Assembly: GCF_051486985.1 (NCBI RefSeq)
Contig: NZ_JAHVDV010000023.1
Location: forward strand, 1-64,000
Direction of reading: 5' to 3'
DNA: 64,000 bases
Source of the DNA: CBFFRJ01 sp051486985
GTDB lineage: Bacteria; Pseudomonadota; Gammaproteobacteria; Enterobacterales; Enterobacteriaceae
Shown here: positions 10,869 to 18,523 of the stretch, piece by piece
How positions within the stretch are numbered: position 1 is the first letter of the stretch
Layout: each line of letters starts with the position of its first letter
Notes under the pieces: generated by a model
The model's database searches: none
Told to the model about the DNA's origin: nothing
Seen by the model: the letters and a program-made list of their open reading frames with translations, nothing else
Position numbers and translations under genes: made by a program

Positions 10869-11010
10869 TCATTCTTTAACGTCAGGGTACGAGGGCGTGT
10901 ATAGGGTACGGGCACGCCAGGCCGTTTCCAGACCCTGGTGACGGCGTTTATGGTTATATTCACTGACTGTATGGGAAAACAGGCTGAATTCATGAAATGT
11001 GAATATGACA
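10869..11010 (-). pseudogene. Transposase C-terminal remnant (integrase-core type)
   Basis: On the minus strand an open stretch ending at 10869 encodes SEYNHKRRHQGLETAW followed by RARTLYTP. The YNH-RRHQGL-TP pattern is typical of the C-terminus of IS3/IS481-type DDE transposases. No upstream catalytic core, inverted repeat or start can be found, so it is a relic between aroF and yfiR. This 625-bp gap otherwise contains the aroF control region and the deleted yfiR. Confidence 0.45.
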
Positions 11011-11199
11011 AAATTCACCAGGGCCTGAGCCGGATATAATCCCTACATTATGTGCAATCGGGTGTCAGGCAACGATGTTATTTTGCCACGACCGGGCTTC
11101 AGAAAGGTTTCAGGTAGGAAGTGGATGACTTCCGGCAAGTATTCGACGCAGGCACAACCCACGTCTGCTACTGCTTCACATTGTCCTGATGCGCTTCTC

Positions 11200-11387
11200 C
11201 TCCTCCCTTTTGCGCAACCGCCGCTTGTTGATAGCAGGAGCCTGAATGCCGGCGCAGCGCTGCTTTTTGTCTGCCTGCTCACGCTGCCCGGGCCTGCTTC
11301 ATAACCGCTATGGATGCGCTAAAGCAGAGCGGCATAAACGTTAACACCGATATATTAATGCTTGCCCGGAAGAACAAGGATGGATAA
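11200..11387 (+). pseudogene. yfiR: yfiR remnant with internal deletion
   Basis: YfiR is the periplasmic repressor of DgcN. Only its ends appear to remain. The last 25 codons (11310-11387) encode MDALKQSGINVNTDILMLAR plus KNKDG, which lines up with the E. coli YfiR C-terminus ([20 protein letters not shown], then KNDG). Just upstream, a hydrophobic stretch ALLFVCLLTLPGPAS ending at a stop (11302-11304) resembles a signal-peptide core. About 120 middle residues are missing. The stop overlaps the dgcN ATG as in E. coli, so the 3' junction is intact. The left limit given is approximate. Confidence 0.72.
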
Positions 11388-12588
11388 GTCATTTTCTCGC
11401 CCGACGTTTATTAGCCGTATGCGGCGCATAAGCCTTGTCAGCGTCACTATAACGATGACGCTGATCTGGTTATTGTTAAGCATCGTCTCGGTTTTCACCC
11501 TGCAACAATACGCGCGAAAAAACCTTGAGTTTACGGGTGTTGCCATGAGCCACAGCCTTGAAGCAGCACTGGTTACTGGTGATGAAGCCGCAGCCTCAGA
11601 TCTGCTGACCACGTTTGGCGAACAAGGTTATTTTTCCGGGGCTGAAGTGCTGGACTGGCGCCACCGCCTGATGGCAGGCTGGAGCAAATCTCCCGATGAC
11701 ACCTCCGGCACCTTTAATGGGGTTTTGAGCCGCTGGCTGTTACCCTCTGCGTTAACTCAGCCGGTAATCCACAACGGTCGTTATATCGGCGAAATCAGGT
11801 TACAGGCTTTCGACAATCTCATTGGTCATTACATTCTTTTGTCGCTACTGGTGCTGACAGGCTGCATTATGTTCGCCTCTGCGATTGCCTTTCTTATTAC
11901 CCGACGCCTGCATAATGGGCTCGCGGATGCTTTGCAGAATATTACTGATGTCGTTCATGATGTGCGTACCCACCGTAACTTCTCCCGCCGCGTGAGCGAT
12001 GAGCGTATTGCTGAGTTCCACCTTTTCGCTCAGGATTTTAATAGCCTGCTGGATGAAATGGAGGAATGGCAGCTTCGTCTTCAGGCAAAAAATGCCCAGT
12101 TATTGCGCACCGCCTTGCACGATCCGCTCACCGGTCTGGCAAATCGTTCAGCCTTTCGCAACAACATCGCTACTCTCATGAAGGAGATGACCTCACGTGC
12201 CAGCTCCGCCCTGCTCTTTCTGGACGGGGATAATTTCAAATCCATCAATGATACCTGGGGTCATGCGGCCGGGGATTGCGTACTGATTGAAGTGGCGAGA
12301 AGGCTTATGGCATTCGCCGAAGGCCATCACCTGGTCTACCGCATTGGGGGCGATGAGTTCGCGATGATTCTGGCAGACGTTCACTCGGATGCCGATGTCC
12401 AGCGCATCGCCTCCCGGCTTTCTCTGCAATTTGCAAGCCCCATCGACCTCTGTAATGGCAGCATGGCAACCATGACGCTCAGTATCGGTTATGCTCTGAC
12501 CTGGGAACATGCCACTGCCGAAAGTCTGCTGGAGCTGGCGGATAAAAATATGTATCAGGTCAAAAATCGCCGGGCCCGGTCATCCTGA
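11380..12588 (+). CDS. dgcN: Diguanylate cyclase DgcN (YfiN)
   Basis: Inner-membrane enzyme that makes c-di-GMP from two GTP; in E. coli it also arrests division after envelope stress. From the ATG at 11380 the product is 402 residues. Order: TM1 (about 20-42), a periplasmic PAS-like region, TM2 (about 150-172), a HAMP-like linker, and a GGDEF domain with RIGGDEFAM (GGDEF at 323-327). No RxxD inhibitory site is visible before the GGDEF motif. The ATG overlaps the yfiR remnant's stop. An upstream in-frame TTG (11362) is less likely because the E. coli overlap is conserved. With yfiR deleted and no yfiB behind it, normal repression should be lost. Confidence 0.95.
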   Translation: MDKSFSRPTFISRMRRISLVSVTITMTLIWLLLSIVSVFTLQQYARKNLEFTGVAMSHSLEAALVTGDEAAASDLLTTFGEQGYFSGAEVLDWRHRLMAGWSKSPDDTSGTFNGVLSRWLLPSALTQPVIHNGRYIGEIRLQAFDNLIGHYILLSLLVLTGCIMFASAIAFLITRRLHNGLADALQNITDVVHDVRTHRNFSRRVSDERIAEFHLFAQDFNSLLDEMEEWQLRLQAKNAQLLRTALHDPLTGLANRSAFRNNIATLMKEMTSRASSALLFLDGDNFKSINDTWGHAAGDCVLIEVARRLMAFAEGHHLVYRIGGDEFAMILADVHSDADVQRIASRLSLQFASPIDLCNGSMATMTLSIGYALTWEHATAESLLELADKNMYQVKNRRARSS

Positions 12589-12595
12589 GGAAAAG

Positions 12596-12625
12596 CAAAA
12601 AGGCGGGTGAGCCCCGCCCTTTGAT
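12596..12625. terminator. Bidirectional terminator between dgcN and the PepSY gene
   Basis: A GGCGGG/CCCCGCC hairpin with a short TGAG loop is flanked by A-rich sequence on one side and T-rich on the other. It lies between two convergent genes. Confidence 0.7.
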
Positions 12626-13989
12626 TAAACTCCCTGGTGCAGGTGCTGCTGCCTGGCGTGGCGCCAGCGTAAATAGTCCATCAGTAACAGCAATACCAGG
12701 CTTACGCCCATTACCGGTAATGCCACGCCCAAAGCAAGCGCCAGACCTACCGTCAGGATCCGGCCAGGAAGGGCAAGGTTTAACCAGCACTGACTCAGCG
12801 TTTCGCCAGGGCTTACCGTTGCGCCTTCAGGACGGCGCAACCACCAGAGCCGGTAGCCCAGTATGATTGCCACGCAGAGCGCCGCGCCGAACGTTATCAG
12901 TAAAAGCTGGTTAGCCAGGCCAAACAGCACCCCCATATGAAAATCCACTCCCCAGCGCGTCAGTTTCGCCATCAGGGGATAGTCGGCAAATCGGGTGTGA
13001 TCGAGGACACGATGCGTTGCACCATCTACTGCCACAGCATCAACCTGTGTTGGCCAGGATCGGTCTATTTCCGTTACTGTCCAGGCCCGTGTGGCATCAC
13101 GCGGCGGTCGAATCTCAAGCTTACCGGCATGAATGCCTGCGTTGCGTGCCGTCTGTAATACCTCATCGAACAGGCGCAGCTCCATGTGTTGCGGGGGCAT
13201 TACCCCTCCCCCATGATGCATGTGATGCTCAGCGTGGGGATCATGTAATTCCGCCCCTTCATTCAGCAGCGTGTTTACCTGAGGGGTCAACCAGCCGAAC
13301 GCCGCACGCATTTTATCTACATTTCCCCCCGCCCATTGTGACCAGGTCAGCCCTGTCGCGGAGAAAAGCAACATCCCCGCCAGTAACCCCCATCCGAGGC
13401 CGGCATGCAGACGCCGAGTGTTTTGCAGCCGGTTATTGAGCCGCCGTTTTGGGCGGGTAAAAAACCAGAGAAGGATGCCACCCACTGCAGCTACCCACAT
13501 CCAGGAGGCGGCCAGTTCGCTGTATAGGCGGCCGAAATTACCTAACAGCAGTGAGCGATGCGCGTAATCAATCCACTGGCGAAACGGCAGAATACCGCTG
13601 GTGCCATACACAGTCATATCACCCTTAACTGCCAGCGTTACCGGATCGATAAAAATTGCGCGGTTTTCTGATTCCCCAAGGAGTGGATCAGCAAACATCA
13701 CCCGCGTGGTTTCACCAGCGGCCGGGGCCGGGCGTACTGCCGAAATCCTCAGCGCTTTGCCGGTAACCTCTTCAGCAACAGCTACCTGAGCCGCTAAAGC
13801 CTGCTGATTACCGGATACCGACCCCGTCAGGGCATCTTTGTAGAGGTGCTGTTCCAGCTGTGGTGAAGCAACGTAGAGCGTGCCGGTGAGCGCGGCAACA
13901 AAAATAAACGGCCCGATAAACAGCCCAATGTAAAAATGAAGGCGACGCAGCAGGTGGATCCAGGCCGCGCGCGGAGTGCAGGTCGTCAT
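12625..13989 (-). CDS. PepSY-associated transmembrane protein
   Basis: Integral membrane protein of the PepSY_TM family, often linked to iron or copper handling and sometimes to ferric-siderophore reduction. The 454 residues start in a cytoplasmic segment followed by TM1 (about 18-40, FYIGLFIGPFIFVAALTG). A periplasmic PepSY region and further TM segments (about 140-165, 192-212, 340-365, 395-430) follow. A His-rich loop (ELHDPHAEHHMHHGG, near residue 245) could bind metal. It is downstream of the DUF2946 gene by 49 bp on the same strand, so the two probably form an operon. Neither occurs here in E. coli. Confidence 0.85.
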   Translation of the reverse strand: MTTCTPRAAWIHLLRRLHFYIGLFIGPFIFVAALTGTLYVASPQLEQHLYKDALTGSVSGNQQALAAQVAVAEEVTGKALRISAVRPAPAAGETTRVMFADPLLGESENRAIFIDPVTLAVKGDMTVYGTSGILPFRQWIDYAHRSLLLGNFGRLYSELAASWMWVAAVGGILLWFFTRPKRRLNNRLQNTRRLHAGLGWGLLAGMLLFSATGLTWSQWAGGNVDKMRAAFGWLTPQVNTLLNEGAELHDPHAEHHMHHGGGVMPPQHMELRLFDEVLQTARNAGIHAGKLEIRPPRDATRAWTVTEIDRSWPTQVDAVAVDGATHRVLDHTRFADYPLMAKLTRWGVDFHMGVLFGLANQLLLITFGAALCVAIILGYRLWWLRRPEGATVSPGETLSQCWLNLALPGRILTVGLALALGVALPVMGVSLVLLLLMDYLRWRHARQQHLHQGV

Positions 13990-14038
13990 ACTTTTCTTTC
14001 CTGAAAGTAAAAATTATCGCTGTGCCTGAGCACAGTTA

Positions 14039-14461
14039 TCAGAGGAAAAAAGCAGACAGATGCGGTGGCGCGCGCGTATCAGGCCAAAGCGGCGGGAAGA
14101 GTCGCCAGTGTCGAAGCACCGGACGCGGTACAGACAGGCGTATACGACTCAGGATCAGCGAGATCAATACGACAAGTGCCAGCAGCAGGCCGGGAACATG
14201 TGCCATAAGCACGCAGTAGCCACAGGCCTCTGCATGATCGAGGGGCACGGATGCCGGCGTCATATCATGATGACCAGCCATTTCAGGTTGCACGGTCATC
14301 GACATCGAACTCATGTCATGATGCATACCAGGCATCGCGCTCATCGGATCTTTTTGCAGGGCAACGGAGATGAGTGGCGCAATGACGATAAGCAGGATCG
14401 AAAACAGGGCGAGCGCTGTCCCCGCTCGTTGCCAGATTGTCATTTGCTGTTTTTTCGTCAC
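14039..14461 (-). CDS. DUF2946 family protein, Met/His-rich
   Basis: Small membrane-associated protein (140 residues). I choose the GTG at 14459-14461 because a GGGGGA ribosome site is 4 bases upstream; an ATG six codons later (14443) is an alternative. TM segments are near 15-35 and 95-115. Between them is a Met/His-rich stretch (MPGMHHDMSSMSM, later HHDMTP) and a CGYC pair. This looks like a copper-binding loop, which is inference. Such proteins often neighbour PepSY or TonB-dependent receptor genes, as with the PepSY gene just downstream. Confidence 0.78.
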   Translation of the reverse strand: MTKKQQMTIWQRAGTALALFSILLIVIAPLISVALQKDPMSAMPGMHHDMSSMSMTVQPEMAGHHDMTPASVPLDHAEACGYCVLMAHVPGLLLALVVLISLILSRIRLSVPRPVLRHWRLFPPLWPDTRAPPHLSAFFL

Positions 14462-14534
14462 ATATCCCCCACAACGGCGCGGGTAGTGTAAACGATTTAT
14501 GGCTGAGAAGTTAATATGATCGCGCAACGACAAT

Positions 14535-14575
14535 AAAAAAGGGCCAGCCCACAGGCCAGCCCTTTTATTCAGGAT
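14535..14575 (-). terminator. Terminator of the rpsP-rimM-trmD-rplS operon
   Basis: On the minus strand a GGGCTGGCC-TGT-GGGCTGGCCC hairpin (with two G-U pairs) runs into six T. It lies 18 bp after the rplS stop. Confidence 0.85.
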
Positions 14576-14592
14576 GTCGCGAAAGCGATACC

Positions 14593-14940
14593 TTAGTTCA
14601 GACGCTCTTTGATACGAGCAGACTTACCGGTACGCTCACGCAGGTAGTACAGTTTAGCTTTACGTACAGCACCACGACGTTTAACAGCAATGCTGTCAAC
14701 TACCGGAGAGTGAGTCTGGAAGACACGCTCAACGCCTTCGCCGTTGGAAATTTTGCGAACAGTGAATGCAGAGTGCAGACCGCGGTTACGAATAGCGATA
14801 ACCACGCCCTCGAATGCCTGCAGACGTTTTTTGGAACCTTCAACAACCCATACTTTCACTTCCACGGTATCACCCGGACGGAAGGAAGGTACGTCCTGCT
14901 TCATCTGCTCTTGTTCAATTTGCTTAATAATGTTGCTCAT
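14593..14940 (-). CDS. rplS: 50S ribosomal protein L19
   Basis: Large-subunit protein at the 30S-50S interface. The 115 residues, starting MSNIIKQIEQEQMKQDVPSF, match E. coli L19 throughout. Last gene of rpsP-rimM-trmD-rplS. Unlike E. coli, about 150 bp separates it from trmD because an ERIC element sits in the gap. Confidence 0.98.
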   Translation of the reverse strand: MSNIIKQIEQEQMKQDVPSFRPGDTVEVKVWVVEGSKKRLQAFEGVVIAIRNRGLHSAFTVRKISNGEGVERVFQTHSPVVDSIAVKRRGAVRKAKLYYLRERTGKSARIKERLN

Positions 14941-14981
14941 AATTTAATCTCTTATCCTGGGTAAACTGATATTCGGGGGCT

Positions 14982-15112
14982 TACGCCATCCCATCATGTT
15001 TATACACTTCGCTCTTCAGCCTGCCTCATCGTGAGCTGCCTTCATTCACCTCAGTCACTTACTTTTGTAAGCTCCTGAGGATTCACTCAGTTACTGCCTT
15101 GATGCATCCTGA
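14982..15112. repeat. ERIC element in the trmD-rplS gap
   Basis: The sequence around 15050-15087 contains the two diagnostic ERIC segments, back to back: CAGTCACTTACTT (complement of the ERIC2 region) and GTAAGCTCCTGAGGATTCAC (ERIC1R region, one or two mismatches). Flanking bases follow the roughly 127-bp ERIC consensus for its whole length, though more diverged to the left. Ends are approximate. The right end runs into the last codons of trmD. It is transcribed within the ribosomal-protein operon, where it should form a long hairpin. Confidence 0.85.
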
Positions 15113-15873
15113 ATGCTCTCGTGTATCCGTTGCTGTTGTGCGTGTTCCTTTTTGAACTCCGCCAGCAACCTTGCTTGCTCTTCAGTCAGAGCCAGGTTTT
15201 CCAGAAGTTCAGGTCTTCTAAGCCAGGTCCGGCCCAGCGACTGTTTCAGGCGCCAGCGACGTATCTCAGCATGGTTGCCCGACAGTAATACCGCCGGTAC
15301 TTCCATCTCTTCTAACACTTCAGGACGAGTATAGTGTGGGCAGTCCAGCAGCCCGTCAGCAAAAGAATCTTCCGTTGCTGATGCTTCATGTCCCAGCACA
15401 CCCGGAATAAACCGGGAAACCGAGTCAATCAGCGTCATGGCTGGTAACTCACCACCGCTGAGAACGTAATCACCGATAGACCACTCTTCATCTATTTCGG
15501 TTTGGATTACGCGCTCATCTACCCCTTCATAGCGACCACACACCAGAATCAATTTCTGATTTGTTGCCAGTTCGCTCACGCCTGCTTGATCAAGCTTGCG
15601 CCCCTGAGGTGACAGATAAATCACTTTCGCGCCTTCACCCGCCGCGTCTTTTGCTGCATGAATGGCGTCCCGCAAAGGTTGCACCATCATCAGCATCCCC
15701 GGTCCGCCGCCGTAAGGACGATCGTCCACGGTACGGTGCCGGTCATGAGCGAAATCACGAGGACTCCAGCTCTGGATGCTCAGCAGGCCATTTTTTACTG
15801 CCCGGCCAGTTACCCCGTAGTCGGTAATCGCACGAAACATTTCTGGAAAGAGGCTAACGATACCTATAAACAC
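15091..15873 (-). CDS. trmD: tRNA (guanine-37-N1)-methyltransferase TrmD
   Basis: SPOUT-class methyltransferase that puts m1G at position 37 of tRNAs reading CNN/GGN codons and prevents +1 frameshifting. The start codon is GTG (15871-15873). The 260 residues compare with 255 in E. coli. The knotted SAM site is visible (LVCGRYEGVDERV, then SIGDYVLSGGELPAM). The last residues (about HESIQDASRQ) differ from E. coli and come from the invading ERIC element. Third gene of its operon. Confidence 0.97.
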   Translation of the reverse strand: MFIGIVSLFPEMFRAITDYGVTGRAVKNGLLSIQSWSPRDFAHDRHRTVDDRPYGGGPGMLMMVQPLRDAIHAAKDAAGEGAKVIYLSPQGRKLDQAGVSELATNQKLILVCGRYEGVDERVIQTEIDEEWSIGDYVLSGGELPAMTLIDSVSRFIPGVLGHEASATEDSFADGLLDCPHYTRPEVLEEMEVPAVLLSGNHAEIRRWRLKQSLGRTWLRRPELLENLALTEEQARLLAEFKKEHAQQQRIHESIQDASRQ

Positions 15874-15918
15874 AAGCCCATCCCCATAGTGCCGTATTTT
15901 TACCGTATATCCGGAGGT

Positions 15919-16467
15919 TTAAAAACCAGGATCCCAATCTACAACAATAGTTTGCGTAGCGAGATCGACTTTCTTGATAACCTGCCCATCGAGGAACGGA
16001 ACCAACCGCTCCTTGATACCAAATGCATCTTTCAGGTTTGCCTTAATGACGAGAACGTCATTGGATCCGGTTTCCATCATATCGATGACTTTACCCAGAC
16101 CATAACCTTCAGTGGTCACTACCTGGCAGCCCATCAGGTCTTTCCAGTAGTAGTCACCCTCTTCCAGTTGAGGCAACTGCGTGGTATCTACGACAATTTC
16201 GCAATTGGTCAGTAGATTCGCAGCATCGCGGTCATCAACACCTTTCAGTTTGATGACGATGTCCTGATTGTGGTAGCGCCAGCTTTCCAGCTCAATGCTC
16301 TGCCACTGACCCGCCTTCTGGATGAACCAGGGCTGATAGTCAAAAATGCTTTCGGCGTCTTCGGTGGAGGAAAACACTCTGAGCCAACCACGGATACCGT
16401 AAGAAGATCCCAGTTTACCCAGAACAATCGGATTAACAGGGTTCTGCGCGGCGTGTTGCTTGCTCAT
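15919..16467 (-). CDS. rimM: 16S rRNA processing protein RimM
   Basis: 30S maturation factor that binds ribosomal protein S19 and the 3' domain of 16S rRNA. I choose the ATG at 16467 (MSKQ, 182 residues as in E. coli); an adjacent ATG one codon upstream shares the GGTGG ribosome site. The N-terminal beta-barrel (about 8-95, IVLGKLGSSYGIRGWLRVFS) and a PRC-barrel domain (about 100-178) are complete. Second gene of the operon. Confidence 0.97.
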   Translation of the reverse strand: MSKQHAAQNPVNPIVLGKLGSSYGIRGWLRVFSSTEDAESIFDYQPWFIQKAGQWQSIELESWRYHNQDIVIKLKGVDDRDAANLLTNCEIVVDTTQLPQLEEGDYYWKDLMGCQVVTTEGYGLGKVIDMMETGSNDVLVIKANLKDAFGIKERLVPFLDGQVIKKVDLATQTIVVDWDPGF

Positions 16468-16485
16468 CATGACCACCGTGACAGA

Positions 16486-16734
16486 TTAAGCTGCTTTGTT
16501 TGCTGCTTTGATCAGCGTAGCTACGCGATCAGAAACGGTAGCGCCCTGGCCAACCCAGTGTGCGATACGATCCAGATCCAGGCGGGTGCCTTCTTCTTTC
16601 TCGGACGCGATCGGGTTAAAGAAGCCAACGCGCTCAATGAAGCGACCGTTGCGTGCATTACGGCTGTCAGTAACAACAACCTGGTAGAACGGACGCTTTT
16701 TAGCGCCGTGACGAGCTAAACGAATAGTTACCAT
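16486..16734 (-). CDS. rpsP: 30S ribosomal protein S16
   Basis: Small-subunit assembly protein. The 82 residues begin MVTIRLARHGAKKRPFYQVV as in E. coli. First gene of rpsP-rimM-trmD-rplS. Confidence 0.98.
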   Translation of the reverse strand: MVTIRLARHGAKKRPFYQVVVTDSRNARNGRFIERVGFFNPIASEKEEGTRLDLDRIAHWVGQGATVSDRVATLIKAANKAA

Positions 16735-16808
16735 AACATCCTCTTGTGTGAATAAAACAACAGGCCCCGTCGAGGAACGGAGCCCGGTGTCATATTAAAA
16801 GCCCGAAA

Positions 16809-16836
16809 ATTTTACTGATTTTTGGGGAAAATGCAA
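16809..16836 (-). promoter_or_regulatory. rpsP operon promoter
   Basis: Minus-strand TTGCAT (16831-16836) and TAAAAT (16809-16814), with a 16-bp spacer, lie about 75 bp upstream of the rpsP start. The sequence agrees with the equivalent E. coli region. Confidence 0.6.
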
Positions 16837-16850
16837 TCAGCATCTCTCAA

Positions 16851-16990
16851 ACAAGGGATATAAGGCGTATATCGGTGCAGCCAGTTTAGTTACGGCGTGC
16901 GCGCAGAAAGCGGAGCGTACACGCAGTACGTGAGCATTTCGAGCACACCCCGGGGCTAAAATGGCAAACAAGATAGCCTTATACCCTTGT
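16851..16990. repeat. 140-bp imperfect palindrome between rpsP and ffh
   Basis: The outer arms ACAAGGGATATAAGGC (16851-16866) and GCCTTATACCCTTGT (16976-16990) are reverse complements with one indel. Inner arms continue the pairing (GCCAGTTTAG near 16880 against CTAAAATGGC near 16965). The element ends 2 bp from the ffh stop. Its internal CGCAGTACGTGAGCATTTCGAGC resembles an intergenic repeat I recall in enterobacteria, but I cannot name the family. It could act as the end of the ffh transcript. Confidence 0.6.
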
Positions 16991-16992
16991 TT

Positions 16993-18354
16993 TTAGCGGC
17001 CAGGGAAACCAGGGGGCATCATGCCTTTCATGCCGCGCATCATCTTCGCCATCCCACCCTTCTTCATTTTCTTCATCATGCGCTGCATGTCGTCGAACTG
17101 TTTAAGAAGGCGGTTAACGTCCTGCACCTGCAGGCCGCAGCCCTGGGCGATACGACGTTTGCGCGAGCCCTTGATAATTTCTGGTTTAGCACGTTCTTTC
17201 AGCGTCATCGAATTGATGATCGCCTCCATGCGTACCAGCACTTTGTCGTCCATCTGCGATTTAACGTTGTCAGGGATCTGGCCCATGCCCGGCAGCTTGC
17301 CCATCAGGCTTGCCATTCCGCCCATGTTTTTCATCTGACGCAGCTGCTCAAGGAAGTCGGTCAGATCGAAACCATCGCCCTTTTTCAGCTTGGTCGCCAG
17401 TTTCTCAGCCTGGGCGCGGTCAACTTTACTTTCGATATCTTCAATCAGCGAGAGCACGTCGCCCATGCCGAGAATACGGGAGGCGATGCGGTCCGGGTGG
17501 AACGGCTCCAGCGCTTCGGTTTTCTCGCCAACACCGAGGAATTTGATGGGCTTACCGGTGATATGACGAATAGAAAGTGCCGCACCGCCGCGGGCATCAC
17601 CGTCTACCTTGGTGAGGACCACACCGGTTAACGGCAGCGCTTCATTAAACGCTTTCGCAGTATTTGCCGCATCCTGACCGGTCATCGCATCAACAACAAA
17701 CAGGGTTTCGACCGGTTTGATGGTCGCATGTACCTGTTTGATTTCGTCCATCATCGCTTCGTCAACGTGCAGACGACCGGCGGTATCCACCAGCAACACG
17801 TCGTAGAATTTCAGCTTCGCTTCTTTGAGCGCCGCGTTAACGATGTCGACAGGCTTCTGGGCAACGTCGGACGGGAAGAAATCCACGCCAACCTGTTCGG
17901 CCAGGGTTTCCAGCTGTTTGATCGCCGCCGGGCGATAAACGTCCGCAGAGACCACCAGCACTTTCTTCTTGTGCTTCTCACGCAGGAATTTACCCAGCTT
18001 ACCGACGCTGGTGGTTTTACCTGCACCCTGCAGACCCGCCATCAGCACCACGGCTGGCGGCTGTGCGGCCAGATTCAGCACCTGATTCTCTTCGCCCATC
18101 GCCGCAACCAGCTCGTTACGGACGATTTTGACGAACTCCTGACCCGGAGTCAGGCTTTTGTTAACTTCATGACCAACCGCTTTTTCTTTCACGCGGTTGA
18201 TGAAATCACGCACTACCGGCAGGGCGACGTCCGCCTCCAGCAGCGCCATGCGCACTTCGCGCAGCGTGTCTTTAATGTTGTCTTCAGTGAGGCGTCCACG
18301 ACCACTGATATTGCGCAAAGAGCGCGACAAACGATCGGTTAAATTATCAAACAT
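16993..18354 (-). CDS. ffh: Signal recognition particle protein Ffh
   Basis: GTPase of the SRP, which with 4.5S RNA and FtsY targets inner-membrane proteins co-translationally. Starting at MFDNLTDRL (18354) it has 453 residues, as in E. coli. The N domain (1-85), G domain with GLQGAGKTT near 106-114 and VDTAGRLHVD near 188, and Met-rich M domain (about 300-453, MMKKMKKGGMAKMMRGMKG) are all present. Upstream in-frame codons have no ribosome site. It is divergent from ypjD. Confidence 0.98.
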   Translation of the reverse strand: MFDNLTDRLSRSLRNISGRGRLTEDNIKDTLREVRMALLEADVALPVVRDFINRVKEKAVGHEVNKSLTPGQEFVKIVRNELVAAMGEENQVLNLAAQPPAVVLMAGLQGAGKTTSVGKLGKFLREKHKKKVLVVSADVYRPAAIKQLETLAEQVGVDFFPSDVAQKPVDIVNAALKEAKLKFYDVLLVDTAGRLHVDEAMMDEIKQVHATIKPVETLFVVDAMTGQDAANTAKAFNEALPLTGVVLTKVDGDARGGAALSIRHITGKPIKFLGVGEKTEALEPFHPDRIASRILGMGDVLSLIEDIESKVDRAQAEKLATKLKKGDGFDLTDFLEQLRQMKNMGGMASLMGKLPGMGQIPDNVKSQMDDKVLVRMEAIINSMTLKERAKPEIIKGSRKRRIAQGCGLQVQDVNRLLKQFDDMQRMMKKMKKGGMAKMMRGMKGMMPPGFPGR

Positions 18355-18523
18355 TGTCTCTCGCCTGAGGTAAAACGATGGGCCGCCAGAGCGACGCATA
18401 ACAGAAATTTGCAGCAGTATAACATGAAGACATTATTGATGTATGTGATGCAACGGTTGGAGCCAACGTCACGTAACGCTATACTGCTTTTCTTTCTCCT
18501 TGGGTCTAACTGTCGACGCTACT

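Noticed and set aside
17728..18342. 204-codon plus-strand frame opposite ffh
   Set aside because: Complement of a highly conserved ffh, His/Phe/Arg-rich in the way antisense frames usually are.
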